The notes: generated by a model not told the origin, from the sequence alone. Shown: positions 8,448-17,420, counted from the first letter of the stretch. The stretch: DNA of 64,000 nucleotides from Terriglobus roseus (GCF_900102185.1 NZ_LT629690.1:1612001-1676000), one strand, 5' to 3'. Numbers and translations: made by a program.

Positions 8448-9829
8448 GTGTCGCGTCGTTTGACGTTGTTGTTGTCGGTGCAGGATTGGCGGGTCTTGCC
8501 GCAGCATCTTCTTTGTCTGCTGCAGGTGCCTCAGTGCTCATCCTGGAGCGAAAGCCCTTCGTTGGCGGTCGTGCGTATTCCTATGAGCATCCGACTCTGC
8601 ACGAAGAAATTGATTGCCAGCATGTGCTGCTGGGATGCTGCACCAATCTGATTGATCTTTGTGTGAAATCCGGCGTTGCAGATCGCATCCGTTGGTATGA
8701 CGAACTAACCTTTCTACAGCCAGGAAATGCGCCGCGTACACGATTGAAGCCGGGTGGTATGCCTGCGCCTTTTCATACTTCGTTTGATTTCTTGCGTGCC
8801 CCCATGTTGTCCATGAGAGACAAGATCGCGATTGCACGCGGACTGATGGAGTTTCTGCGCGGCTATCCGCAGAACGATAACGAGAGTTTTGCCACATGGT
8901 TGAAGCGCACCGGACAGACGGAAGGTGCGATCAAGCATCTTTGGGAACCGGTCATTGTTGGAGCGTTAAACGATAGTTTTGAAAACTGTTCAACGAAGTA
9001 CGCGGGCCAGGTCTTTCACGAATCGTTTTTGAAATCAGCAGAAGGCGGGCGTCTCGGAATTCCAACTCTGCCGCTGTCGCAGTTCTATAGTTACGTGGCG
9101 GAGCAGTGTGTGCGGCAAGGCGCGGAGCTTCGCCTGTCGCAGTCAGTAACGGCGCTGAACCGAGATGGTGATGCGTGGCGTGTTAGTACCTCCGAAGGTG
9201 ACTTCGCTGCGCACAACGTGATTCTGGCAACCAACTTCCATCAAACGGGCAGCCTGTTGCCACAGACGAATCTCGCATTTCAGAACTTCAAGAATGCCCC
9301 CATCACAACGGTTCACCTGTGGTTTGATCGCCAGATTACGGAGTTGGACCATGCCGTGTTGTTGGATACCGGCATCCAATGGCTCTTTCATAAGTCGCGC
9401 ATTCGTGGCTGGGCAGAGGAACGCGGAAGCTATTGCGAACTGGTAATCTCCGCATCATTTGAGCAGCTTCATCAAACGCGTGAGGCCATCTTTTCCAACG
9501 CGCTTCGTGAACTTGCAATGTTCTTCCCGGCGGTGAATGAAGCCAAGTTGGTGAAGAGCGGCATCTTGAAAGAAGCGCGCGCCACCTTCTCCGTCACGCC
9601 GGGGCTCGATGCGTATCGTCCAAAGCAGGAAACCGGCGTTCCCGGCCTGTTCCTTGCGGGAGACTGGACCGCGACAGGATGGCCTTCCACCATGGAAGGC
9701 GCCGTACGCAGCGGGCGGCTGGCGGCAGAAGCATTGAGCCGTTCCGCCGGTCAGAATCTACGGTTCTTCGCGCAGGAACCACAGGCGGCCGGGCTGATGA
9801 AATGGATCGCCCCCGCCAGTAAGTTATAG
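8444..9829 (+). CDS. hpnE: Hydroxysqualene dehydroxylase HpnE (FAD-dependent)
   Basis: A 461-residue flavoprotein of the phytoene-desaturase-like amine oxidase superfamily. The N-terminal dinucleotide fold is VVVGAGLAGLAAA, followed by LILERKPFVGGRAYS; the C-terminal FAD motif is LFLAGDWTATGWPSTMEGAV. HpnE reduces hydroxysqualene to squalene, completing the HpnCDE route. GTG at 8444 overlaps the hpnD stop. No terminator is evident in the following 140 bases before the DUF1800 gene. Confidence 0.92.
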   Translation: MSVASFDVVVVGAGLAGLAAASSLSAAGASVLILERKPFVGGRAYSYEHPTLHEEIDCQHVLLGCCTNLIDLCVKSGVADRIRWYDELTFLQPGNAPRTRLKPGGMPAPFHTSFDFLRAPMLSMRDKIAIARGLMEFLRGYPQNDNESFATWLKRTGQTEGAIKHLWEPVIVGALNDSFENCSTKYAGQVFHESFLKSAEGGRLGIPTLPLSQFYSYVAEQCVRQGAELRLSQSVTALNRDGDAWRVSTSEGDFAAHNVILATNFHQTGSLLPQTNLAFQNFKNAPITTVHLWFDRQITELDHAVLLDTGIQWLFHKSRIRGWAEERGSYCELVISASFEQLHQTREAIFSNALRELAMFFPAVNEAKLVKSGILKEARATFSVTPGLDAYRPKQETGVPGLFLAGDWTATGWPSTMEGAVRSGRLAAEALSRSAGQNLRFFAQEPQAAGLMKWIAPASKL

Positions 9830-9970
9830 GCTGCATGTGTCTTAGCTGTGTAGCCAGGGATTGGCGCACAGATCTCTCGCAAAGTTTCACTTTTCCGCGC
9901 AACAATCATTAGAACAGGTGGGTCAGTAGAGATATGGCGAGCCTGCGTGCTTGTCGGAGGTAATCACCCG

Positions 9971-12181
9971 ATGCGTGCCTCGAACGCTTTCCGTGCTGGT
10001 CTTTCTGCGGTTCTCTGTGGCACCTTAGCGGCGCCGGCTATGCCAGCGGCGCCGCGAATGGACCCGGTGCGACCTCTGGATAAGAACGCACGTGCCGAGT
10101 TGATGCTGCAACGCTTTACCTTCGGCCCCACAGCATCCGATCTGCAAAACATTCGCAGCATAGGCATTGAGGCATGGTTTCAGCAACAACTGAATCCGCA
10201 GAACATTTCTGACACAAGCTTTGAAACACGTATGGATGTCTACCCTGCATTGCGCATGACTCAGGCGGAACGGCTCCAACGGTATCCAGAACCTGCGACG
10301 ATCAGAGTGCTTGCGCGTAGCGGAAGGCTGCCTGCTGATCCCGAACTGCGAGCGATTGTTAGCGATCAGGTGGAGTTCTATCAGATGGTGCAGGACAATA
10401 AAGCCGCCAAGGGGCAGCAGGCTGCTAACAGCATGGCTGCTTCTATGATGAGCGGCGCGGTCGAAAAGCCTATGCAGCAAAGTGCTGCGCAAGCTCAGGC
10501 TCAAGCTGCGGTCGCCAATCTGGAACAGACCACACCTGCGATGGAAAAGCCGCAGGTAGATTCCATTCTGTCTCTTCCCCCGAATGACCGTTACATGGAA
10601 CTACTGCACATGCCGCCAGCAGAGTTGATTGCGTTGCGCAAGGGAGCACGCGGTCCTCTGGAGGCAAAGTTGGTGGATGGCATGTCGCCTCTTCAGAAGG
10701 AAACGCTTCTGGCTCTTTCGGGAACCAATCGCATGATCAATGCGGAGACCCAAGGCGCGCGTTTGTTACGCGATATCTATTCGCAGAGGCAACTAGAAGC
10801 TGTAATGACCGACTTCTGGCTGAACCACTTCAACATCTTCAGTGGTAAGGATGGTCAGGAGCCTTCACTCATCCCGCAGTACGAACAAACGGTTCGCGAT
10901 CATGCGTTGGGTCATTTTGAAGATCTGCTGGTGGCGACAGCACAAAGCCCTGCGATGCTTCGTTACTTGGATAACGCCACCAGCACGGGTCCAAATTCGT
11001 TGGCCGCACAGCGGGAGCGCCGCAATCCAAAGAACAAAGCGAACTCTGGCTTGAATGAGAATTACGCACGCGAACTCATGGAGCTGCACACGCTTGGTGT
11101 GAACGGTGGCTACACGCAAAAAGACGTTACGGAAGTTGCGAAAGTGTTCACCGGCTGGACGCTGGAACGTCCTTACGACGGCGGCGACTACTCCTTCAAT
11201 CCGAATCGTCATGAGCCTGGCAATAAGACAGTGCTGGGTAAAACGATCAAGTCGGGCGGCGAGGACGAAGGCCGTGACGTACTTCATCTGCTGGCCACGA
11301 GCCCGGCGACAGCACACTTTATCAGCGTAGAAATAGCGCAAAGATTTGTAAGTGATGCGCCGGCGAAAGCAATGGTGGATCGCATGGCGCAGACGTTCTT
11401 GAAATCCGATGGCGATATCAAAGCTGTGTTGTTGACCATGGTGCATTCACCGGAGTTCTTCACCACAGCAACTGTGAATGCGAAGTTGAAGACGCCGCTG
11501 GAGTATGTGACAAGTGCCGTGCGCGTGAGTGGTGCAGAAGTGACAAATCCGTTGCCACTAGTGCAATCACTACAGCAGCTTGGTATGCCGTTGTATGGCT
11601 GCATGCCACCCACTGGTTACAAGTGGGACGAAGAGACATGGTTGAGTTCTTCTGCATTGATCAATCGCATGAACTTCTCATTGGCTCTTGCGACGAACCG
11701 CATTGGTGGTGTGAACGTAGATTGGACGCCCGTGCTCACAGCTTCAGGTGAAGCGCTGATGCATCCTGTTGCTATGACTTCAACTACATCATCTGATCCA
11801 GATGCGATGCGCAAGGAATCGTTGTTGGAAGCGAAGTTGTTTGAAGTTCCAGTGAGTGCCCAGACACGTTCTGCCGTTATCTCTCAGGGGAACGACAACG
11901 TAGCGGCTCAGGCTTCGCAGCAGTTCTCACAAACGAACAACGGTCGCGTGCTCACGCAAGCAGAGAAAGATGCGCAGCAACAGGACAAGTTGGACGAAAT
12001 GATGACGGCGCGTCGGAATGGTATGCAGCCTGCGAAGACAGCAGGCGGAGTAAAGGGACAAGCAGTTGTGCAGCGCGGTCTTGGTGCAACACCGGCAAAG
12101 ATGGGGCCACCGCCTACAGATAGACAGGCTGCAGCAATGGCTGGGCTTCTCCTTGGCTCTCCTGAATTTCAGCGGCGGTAA
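9971..12181 (+). CDS. DUF1800 family exported protein
   Basis: A 736-residue protein with an N-terminal hydrophobic stretch (AFRAGLSAVLCGTLAAPAMP) likely acting as a signal sequence. Typical DUF1800 motifs include RFTFGPT, FWLNHFNIF, NENYARELMELHTLGV and a C-terminal region matching PPTGYKWDEETWL. ATG 9971 is chosen over GTG 9947 because GGAGG sits at 9956-9960. Residues about 145-205 form an Ala/Gln-rich insert. The next gene is DUF1501; the two families are regularly adjacent and are presumed to act together outside the cytoplasm, but the biochemical role is unknown. The C-terminal 60 residues are Gln/Lys/Thr-rich and probably disordered. Confidence 0.88.
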   Translation: MRASNAFRAGLSAVLCGTLAAPAMPAAPRMDPVRPLDKNARAELMLQRFTFGPTASDLQNIRSIGIEAWFQQQLNPQNISDTSFETRMDVYPALRMTQAERLQRYPEPATIRVLARSGRLPADPELRAIVSDQVEFYQMVQDNKAAKGQQAANSMAASMMSGAVEKPMQQSAAQAQAQAAVANLEQTTPAMEKPQVDSILSLPPNDRYMELLHMPPAELIALRKGARGPLEAKLVDGMSPLQKETLLALSGTNRMINAETQGARLLRDIYSQRQLEAVMTDFWLNHFNIFSGKDGQEPSLIPQYEQTVRDHALGHFEDLLVATAQSPAMLRYLDNATSTGPNSLAAQRERRNPKNKANSGLNENYARELMELHTLGVNGGYTQKDVTEVAKVFTGWTLERPYDGGDYSFNPNRHEPGNKTVLGKTIKSGGEDEGRDVLHLLATSPATAHFISVEIAQRFVSDAPAKAMVDRMAQTFLKSDGDIKAVLLTMVHSPEFFTTATVNAKLKTPLEYVTSAVRVSGAEVTNPLPLVQSLQQLGMPLYGCMPPTGYKWDEETWLSSSALINRMNFSLALATNRIGGVNVDWTPVLTASGEALMHPVAMTSTTSSDPDAMRKESLLEAKLFEVPVSAQTRSAVISQGNDNVAAQASQQFSQTNNGRVLTQAEKDAQQQDKLDEMMTARRNGMQPAKTAGGVKGQAVVQRGLGATPAKMGPPPTDRQAAAMAGLLLGSPEFQRR

Positions 12182-12207
12182 TAGGGATCGCGAAACGAGG
12201 TAACGCA

Positions 12208-13455
12208 ATGTTTTCACGGCGGGCATTTGTAAAGAACGGCGCTCTTGCACTGGTGGGTACTGCAACCGTTCCGCAGTTCCTGGTGCGTTCCGTTATGGCA
12301 GAACAGGCTGCTGCACAGGCTAATGGAAAGAAGCTGGTGGTGCTGTTCCAACGTGGTGCAGCGGATGGCCTGAACATCGTGGTGCCGTATCGCGAGAAGA
12401 ACTACTACGCGATGCGTCCGAACATTGCGATTCAACCGAACGAAGTGTTGGATCTGGATGGTCAGTTTGGATTACACCCCGCCATGGCTCCGCTGTTGCC
12501 GCTGTATCAGAAGGGACATCTTGCGGTGGTGCATGCAGTGGGTTCACCGGATACAACACGGTCGCACTTCGATGCCCAGGACTACATGGAGAGCGGCACA
12601 CCTGGCATCAAGAGCACGCAGGATGGATGGTTGAACCGTGCGTTGCAGGCCGAGCACATTGATCCTAAGGTGGCTACGGCATTCCGTGCGGTGGCGCTCG
12701 GTACACAGGTGCCTCGTACGTTGCAGGGACGTTTGCCTGCGGTGGCTGTGTCGAACGTGGCTAACTTCTCGGTAGGGAATAGTCAGGGAGCGCAAGCGGC
12801 GGCTGTGTCGAATGCCTTCCAAGAGATGTATGCCGGAACGCACGACCGGATTCTGAGTGGTGAGGGGCAGGAGACGTTTGAGGCAGTGCGAATGCTGAAG
12901 GCCACTGATCCAGCGCACTATCAACCTGCGAATGGCGTTGTGTATCCGAACACTGCCTTTGCCAACAGCCTGAAGCAGGTGGCGCAGCTGATGAAGGCCA
13001 ACCTAGGCGTGGAAGCGGCGTTTGCCGACATCAATGACTGGGACACGCATCAGGCTCAGGGAGCGGTGCAGGGAAGGCTTGCCAACCGCCTGAGGGAGTT
13101 CAGTGAGGCGATTGCGTGCTTCTGGAATGACATGGGGCAGGATGCCGAACACATCACGCTGGTGACCATGAGTGAGTTTGGTCGTACTGCTCGGCAGAAC
13201 GGCACAGGCGGTACAGATCATGGACATGGCAACGTGATGTTTGTGCTTGGTGGCACGATTCGTGGTGGCAAGGTTTACGGTGAATGGCCAGGATTGGAAG
13301 AGCACCAGTTGAATGAGGGACGCGATCTGGCGATCACAACCGACTTCCGGCAGGTATTGGCCGAAGCGACGCAGCATGCGTTGGGAACGCGCGATCTTTC
13401 CCAGGTATTTCCAGGCGCCAAACTGGGACAGGATCAGTATCTACAGTTCGTTTAA
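12208..13455 (+). CDS. DUF1501 family protein with twin-arginine signal
   Basis: A 415-residue member of the alkaline-phosphatase/sulfatase-like DUF1501 family. The N-terminus SRRAFVKNGALALVG is a twin-arginine export signal, so the folded protein should be moved to the periplasm. Conserved features include FQRGAADGLN, HPAMAPL, WDTHQAQGA, TMSEFGRTARQNGTGGTDH and an RDLSQVFPG tail. The fold and the His/Asp-rich motifs suggest metal binding, but no enzymatic activity is established for the family. It lies 26 bases after its DUF1800 partner and is presumably in the same operon; ATG 12208 fits the Tat signal. Confidence 0.88.
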   Translation: MFSRRAFVKNGALALVGTATVPQFLVRSVMAEQAAAQANGKKLVVLFQRGAADGLNIVVPYREKNYYAMRPNIAIQPNEVLDLDGQFGLHPAMAPLLPLYQKGHLAVVHAVGSPDTTRSHFDAQDYMESGTPGIKSTQDGWLNRALQAEHIDPKVATAFRAVALGTQVPRTLQGRLPAVAVSNVANFSVGNSQGAQAAAVSNAFQEMYAGTHDRILSGEGQETFEAVRMLKATDPAHYQPANGVVYPNTAFANSLKQVAQLMKANLGVEAAFADINDWDTHQAQGAVQGRLANRLREFSEAIACFWNDMGQDAEHITLVTMSEFGRTARQNGTGGTDHGHGNVMFVLGGTIRGGKVYGEWPGLEEHQLNEGRDLAITTDFRQVLAEATQHALGTRDLSQVFPGAKLGQDQYLQFV

Positions 13456-13572
13456 GGATGGTTACAAAGCAGGATGTTTGCTGGTGGAAATATCGTCGTC
13501 TGATATGTCACGACGTATTCACTTAGGTTCCTGTAAAAGCGTATAAATAGCCGCGCAACCTTTAGTCGAATT

Positions 13573-13644
13573 TTGCGTCTTATTGGTTGTAGTCGGCAGT
13601 TAGCCGGGGTCACCCTCTACGACGCCGGTTTCACCTATCCGCAA
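13573..13644 (+). ncRNA. Candidate structured RNA with three-way junction in the DUF1501-doxX spacer
   Basis: The 320-base spacer 13456-13775 has no plausible gene. Within it, TTGCG (13573-13577) can pair with CGCAA (13640-13644), and GTTGTAG (13586-13592) with CTACGAC (13617-13623, one G-U pair). The inner helix encloses two small hairpins, GGC/GCC (13595-13605) and GGG/CCC (13607-13615), giving a compact three-way junction. A terminator-like hairpin follows. I do not recognise a known riboswitch or RNA family. It could be a 3' UTR structure of the DUF1501 mRNA or a separate small RNA; folding was done by eye only. Confidence 0.3.
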
Positions 13645-13666
13645 CAAATCTTCCCACCTTTTATGT

Positions 13667-13692
13667 AAGGCTCCCAGAGTATCGGGAGCCTT
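13667..13692. terminator. Terminator-like hairpin between convergent DUF1501 and doxX genes
   Basis: AAGGCTCCC (13667-13675) and GGGAGCCTT (13684-13692) form a perfect 9-bp stem with an 8-base loop. The flanks are only weakly T-rich in either direction, so it may serve both convergent transcripts. Confidence 0.6.
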
Positions 13693-13775
13693 CACTTCTT
13701 GTGGCGTATGTGTGGGTGGCATGGGGTGGTGCGTGATGTGGGTGTCGTTAACGTGCCTATGGTGTCAAGTGGGTG

Positions 13776-14198
13776 CTACTCGAGGCCGAGGCGGCGGTCG
13801 AGGGAGAGCATGCCCGCACCGAAGGCGGTGGCGATGAGTGCCAGTACTCCGATGGCGAGCGGGTACTTGGAGGCGTCGTATGCCGGGTATGTGACCTTGG
13901 CGATGCCGACGATGAGGGTGATAGTAGTCAGCGCGCCGAAGAGGCGGGTCAGCAGGCCCAGCAGGATGCAGAAGCCACCCAGGAACTCAGACAGTGCGGA
14001 GACCGTGCCGAGCCATGCAGGCATGCCCAGCGTCATCACGTAATGGTTCCACTTCTCGATGGCGGAGAAGAGGTTGTTGCCGTGCAGACCGCCGTGCGGA
14101 ATGACCTTATGCCAGCTTGCCGAGATGAGCGCCGCGCCCAGAACGAGGCGCAGGACAAGCAAGGCAAAGGGTTGCAGACGGTCGAAGAATCGGCCCAT
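13776..14198 (-). CDS. DoxX family membrane protein
   Basis: A 140-residue protein with four predicted membrane helices, typical of DoxX/DoxD-like proteins. Recognisable stretches are ALLVLRLVLGAALISASWHK near the N-terminus, GTVSALSEFLGGFCILLGLL in the middle and LAIGVLALIATAFGAGMLSLD at the end. DoxX-family proteins are small inner-membrane proteins linked to quinone or thiosulfate redox chemistry in some organisms, but most have no assigned role. It is 53 bases downstream of the minus-strand alpha/beta hydrolase gene and may share its transcript. Confidence 0.85.
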   Translation of the reverse strand: MGRFFDRLQPFALLVLRLVLGAALISASWHKVIPHGGLHGNNLFSAIEKWNHYVMTLGMPAWLGTVSALSEFLGGFCILLGLLTRLFGALTTITLIVGIAKVTYPAYDASKYPLAIGVLALIATAFGAGMLSLDRRLGLE

Positions 14199-14251
14199 GA
14201 AAACACACCTCTCAAAGTCAGGCTAAGGTGTTTTCGCTGTGTTTCTTGCAG

Positions 14252-15166
14252 CTATTTCGTTGTGGGTGCCAACACCGGCACGGGGCCACCGGGTAGGGTG
14301 CTGTCCAGGAAGCGGGCTAATGCAGCCTTCTCCACGGCGGCGTCGTGGGTGGGTACCTCGACCGTTAGCTTGGGGTCGGCGGCGCCCTGGTAGATGGCGG
14401 TGCGGGCCTTATCCAATGGGCCTACGGTGTAGAGCAGCTTGGGTGCAGCCAGGTGCTTCAGGCCGTCGAGCGGGAAGCCGTCGTGGAAGACCACGCTCAT
14501 CGGGTAGAGCAGGACTCGGGCATCGGCGCGGACACGGGTTTCTACGGATGGGTCGGCGTTGTAGGCGATCAGGCCTGCGCCGGGACCGTAGCTCTGGAGC
14601 AGTTGCGTACCGATGGAGGCTCCGATGCCGCTGCCGAAGACCAGTATGTGGTTGGGCTGGATGTGGCGCGTTCCGGTGAGGTATTCCCAGGCGGAGACGG
14701 CGTCCGCCAGCATGCGCTCCTGGCTGGGATGCGGACGCTGCGCGCTGTTGCCGTAGCCGCGGTAGTCAAAGGCCAGGACGTTGAGGCCGAGGTCGCGCAG
14801 GGCGGCGATCTGTGTGCCGTCGGCGGCGTCAAGCTGGCCGTCGGCTCCACGGAGGTAGATGACAGCGTAGGAGGCGCGTGGCGATTCGTCGTTCGCGGTG
14901 ATCCATTCACCGGAGAGCTGCGGCTGGCCGCTGGTATCAGGGCCGAAGCGGAGCTTCTCGGAGGCTAATCCGGTGCCTCCGTTGGCGTTACGTGTGGGAT
15001 GAAGGACAAGCTGCCATGCACCCATGTAGATCATTGCGCCCATTGCCAGATAGGCACAGACGAAGGCCGCGCCAATGGTGAGGCCGAGCATCTTGAGGAG
15101 CCAACGCGGATCGATAACCTGGACGGTTTTGGGTGGGTTCTGCTGCTTTTTCTTCGACTTCGCCAT
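14252..15166 (-). CDS. Membrane-anchored alpha/beta hydrolase
   Basis: A 304-residue protein. It opens with a basic segment (MAKSKKKQQ) and one membrane helix at about residues 30-52 (TIGAAFVCAYLAMGAMIYMG), so the hydrolase domain probably faces the periplasm. The fold is recognisable from YRGYGNSAQRP and the nucleophile elbow VFGSGIGASIGTQ. A C-terminal histidine appears in VEVPTHDAAVEKA. It resembles the BEM46/YfhR group of serine hydrolases. The substrate is unknown. The adjoining doxX gene is co-oriented; the upstream spacer carries a repeat-like sequence. Confidence 0.8.
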   Translation of the reverse strand: MAKSKKKQQNPPKTVQVIDPRWLLKMLGLTIGAAFVCAYLAMGAMIYMGAWQLVLHPTRNANGGTGLASEKLRFGPDTSGQPQLSGEWITANDESPRASYAVIYLRGADGQLDAADGTQIAALRDLGLNVLAFDYRGYGNSAQRPHPSQERMLADAVSAWEYLTGTRHIQPNHILVFGSGIGASIGTQLLQSYGPGAGLIAYNADPSVETRVRADARVLLYPMSVVFHDGFPLDGLKHLAAPKLLYTVGPLDKARTAIYQGAADPKLTVEVPTHDAAVEKAALARFLDSTLPGGPVPVLAPTTK

Positions 15167-15191
15167 TCGTTTCCCATGGTATCGCGTGGGT

Positions 15192-15330
15192 ACCCCCCTC
15201 CCCCCTGTTTTCGTAAAATCGTCTTTCTATTGGGTTTACGTTTTCAGTGGCTGTAAAATCGTCAGCCCATTGGGGTTAGGGGCAAAATCGTCTTTCTAAA
15301 CGAGTTAGGGCCGCGCTAAAGCGCAGCCCT
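15192..15330. repeat. Intergenic repeat-like spacer with three AAAATCGTC units and a C-tract
   Basis: The spacer 15167-15466 has no gene. It holds a C-rich tract (15192-15205; G-rich on the other strand) and then three imperfect units beginning GTAAAATCGTC at 15213, GTAAAATCGTC at 15253 and GCAAAATCGTC at 15282; the first and third continue TTTCTA. It ends with a 10-bp hairpin with one mismatch (15307-15316 / 15321-15330) followed by a T/C-rich run. Similar spacers recur, to my recollection, in related Terriglobia genomes, but only one copy is in this window. Nothing recognisable lies in 15331-15466. Confidence 0.5.
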
Positions 15331-15466
15331 TTTCTCTCTGTTTCTATTTTAGTGGTTTATGGGAAATACCATGCCAACTGTATTTCTTTTGGTTTGTTGG
15401 AGTTGGGTGGTTGTGGGGCTTGACAGCGTTTCGAGTCTTAGCGTTTTTGCCTGATATTGTCTTTGT

Positions 15467-16936
15467 TCATTTCGGAGGGACATAAGGATCAGGCGTCCCC
15501 ATTCTGATGGGTGGGTATTGTTTTAAGCTTTGCTCCCATTCCGCAAGGATTTTGGTTAACGGGATACCGACCCAGGAAACTTTGGCTCCGACGTCGTGCT
15601 CCTCTTTGAGGTCAGTGAGGAGATTGATGATTTTTGGCTCAGGAAGCGTAATGGGCGGATCGTACATGCGCTCCTGCCAGATGAGGTGGATCTTCCAGTT
15701 GCGCTACTTGACTGCGGTGAGGCGATCGGCGACGTAGGCGGGGAAGCCTTCGCGGTTTGAGTTCTCCTGCTTGCCAAGGAAGAAGTCGAGTTGGTCGATG
15801 CCGTCGATGGGACGGTCTTTGGGGACATCGGCACCGGCTACGCGGGCGAGTGTGGGGTACATATCCACGATGTGAACGATCTCATTCGACACCCGTCCTG
15901 AAGGAATATGACCCGGCCAACGAATGATGAAGGGCGCGCGCAGTGAAGCTTCCATTGCTGTGAAGTAGGTGCCGCGCCATGGGCCGGGGTCGCCCTGCCA
16001 TGGCTCCGTACCTTCGGGGCCGTTGTCGCTGGCGAAGACGACAATCGTGTTGTTCTCAATGCCTGCATCGTGGATGGCGTCGAGGATTTGTCCTGTGCGG
16101 TAGTCCATTTCAGCCAACGTATCCGCCCAGTCGCCGTTGCCGGTTTTTCCGGCGAACTCGGGATTGGGGATGACTGGCATGTGAACCATGGATGAGGAGA
16201 TGTACGCGTAGAACGGCTTGTGTTCAGCCGCGTTGCGTTTGATAAAGGCAACGGCGTGGTTGGTGATTTCAGCTTCCATGGTGCGGCGGGTATCGAGTGT
16301 GAGTTCGCCGACCTTCTTTGCTGGTTCACCTTTCCGTGCGTCGTAGATGGGTTCGAGCGGAGCGATCTTCGAATCCCATCCCTGCTTGTTGCCTAGGGAT
16401 GGCCACATGCCCCGTGTCTCATTCTGTGCGGGCCACATGGCTTCGTCGTAGGTGCGAGGGATGCCGTACCACTCGTCGAAACCCTGATGTGTGGGCAGAC
16501 GTGTCTCGTCGCTGCCAAGGTGCCATTTGCCCCACATTCCGGTGGCATAGCCTTTGGCGGAGAGCAATTCTGCGATGGTGATCTCCCACAGGGTGAGGCC
16601 GTCGGCCTGACCTCCAACCGGTACGGCGTATGTGCCCGAACGGATGGAGAAGCGGCCGGTCATGAGCGCAGAGCGAGAAGGAGTGCATTGGGCTTCGACG
16701 TTAAAGTTGAGCAGCCGCGTACCTTCGCTTGCTAACTTGTCGATGCGTGGTGTGGGCGCGCCACGGAGAATGCCACCTCCGTAGACACCGAGTTCTCCAT
16801 AGCCAAGATTGTCGACGAGGATGAAGACGATGTTCGGCTTTGCGGCGGGTGATTGCGCGTTGAGTGTGAAGCAGGACAGCAGGCACGCAAGGGCCGCACA
16901 AACATGCAGAATTCTGTGTCGTAGAGGCGGGTGCAT
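15467..16936 (-). pseudogene. Secreted arylsulfatase-type sulfatase interrupted by an in-frame TAG
   Basis: The frame starts at ATG 16936 with a signal peptide (LHVCAALACLLSCFTLNA). It has the sulfatase signature CTPSRSALMTGR, whose Cys (about residue 84) is normally converted to formylglycine, a metal site VDNLGYGELG and a second metal motif FASDNGPEG. Translation stops at TAG (15704-15706) after about 410 residues, in AVK-stop-RNWKIHLIWQER; related sulfatases have Trp here, one base from TAG. The same frame continues another 78 residues to TGA at 15467, with no frameshift. So it is a recent nonsense mutation, a sequencing error or, less likely, readthrough. The truncated product keeps the active site but loses the C-terminal subdomain. 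Confidence 0.8.
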
Positions 16937-17063
16937 GGTCACTCCGACGTGTCTCTGAAATTTTGGAGCGAGTCTTGTGATGGTGCACCTGATAGATATG
17001 ACAGCTTGTATGGTCTCTTCGGCTTGGCATCCGGCTTCGCTAGGATGGAGGTAGGAGTATTGG

Positions 17064-17372
17064 ATGGCGCAGTGGGTTCGTTTGTGTGCGGCGGGAGATG
17101 TGCCGCAGCCGGGTAAGGTGGGGCAATACGAGGCGCAGGGTGTGGATGTTTGTCTTGCGAATATTGGCGGAGAGCTGCATGCCATGGATAACTGGTGCCC
17201 GCATCGGCGCGGACCTCTTGGAGAAGGCTGGGTGGAAGGGGATCGCGTGGTCTGTCCCTGGCATGCCTGGGGTTTTGAGGTGACCACCGGAAATTGCCCC
17301 GAAGAGAAGGGGCATGTGGATGTGTTTCCTGTTCGCGTGGATGGGGATGAAGTGTTAGTGGATATCGCTTAG
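17064..17372 (+). CDS. Rieske [2Fe-2S] protein, nitrite-reductase small-subunit or ferredoxin type
   Basis: A 102-residue single-domain Rieske protein. Cluster ligands are visible as CPH at residues 45-47 and CPWH at 64-67. It has no signal peptide or membrane anchor, so it is soluble and cytoplasmic, like NirD or dioxygenase ferredoxins. No oxygenase or nitrite reductase gene is adjacent, so its redox partner is unknown. The start at 17064 is preceded by a purine-rich GGAGGTAGGAG. It is divergent from the sulfatase and followed by a clean terminator. Confidence 0.85.
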   Translation: MAQWVRLCAAGDVPQPGKVGQYEAQGVDVCLANIGGELHAMDNWCPHRRGPLGEGWVEGDRVVCPWHAWGFEVTTGNCPEEKGHVDVFPVRVDGDEVLVDIA

Positions 17373-17396
17373 AGATTCGGCGAGTTTGAAATGCAG

Positions 17397-17420
17397 AAAC
17401 GGCCTCTTGCGAGGCCGTTT
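17397..17420. terminator. Bidirectional terminator between Rieske and lysS genes
   Basis: AAACGGCCTC (17397-17406), loop TTGC, GAGGCCGTTT (17411-17420): a perfect 10-bp stem with T-rich flanks, between the convergent Rieske and lysS stops. Confidence 0.85.

Noticed and set aside
13594-13620. Fragment of 16S rRNA (TTAGCCGGGG resembles an antisense 16S segment)
   Set aside because: Only about nine bases agree; the flanks do not align with rRNA.
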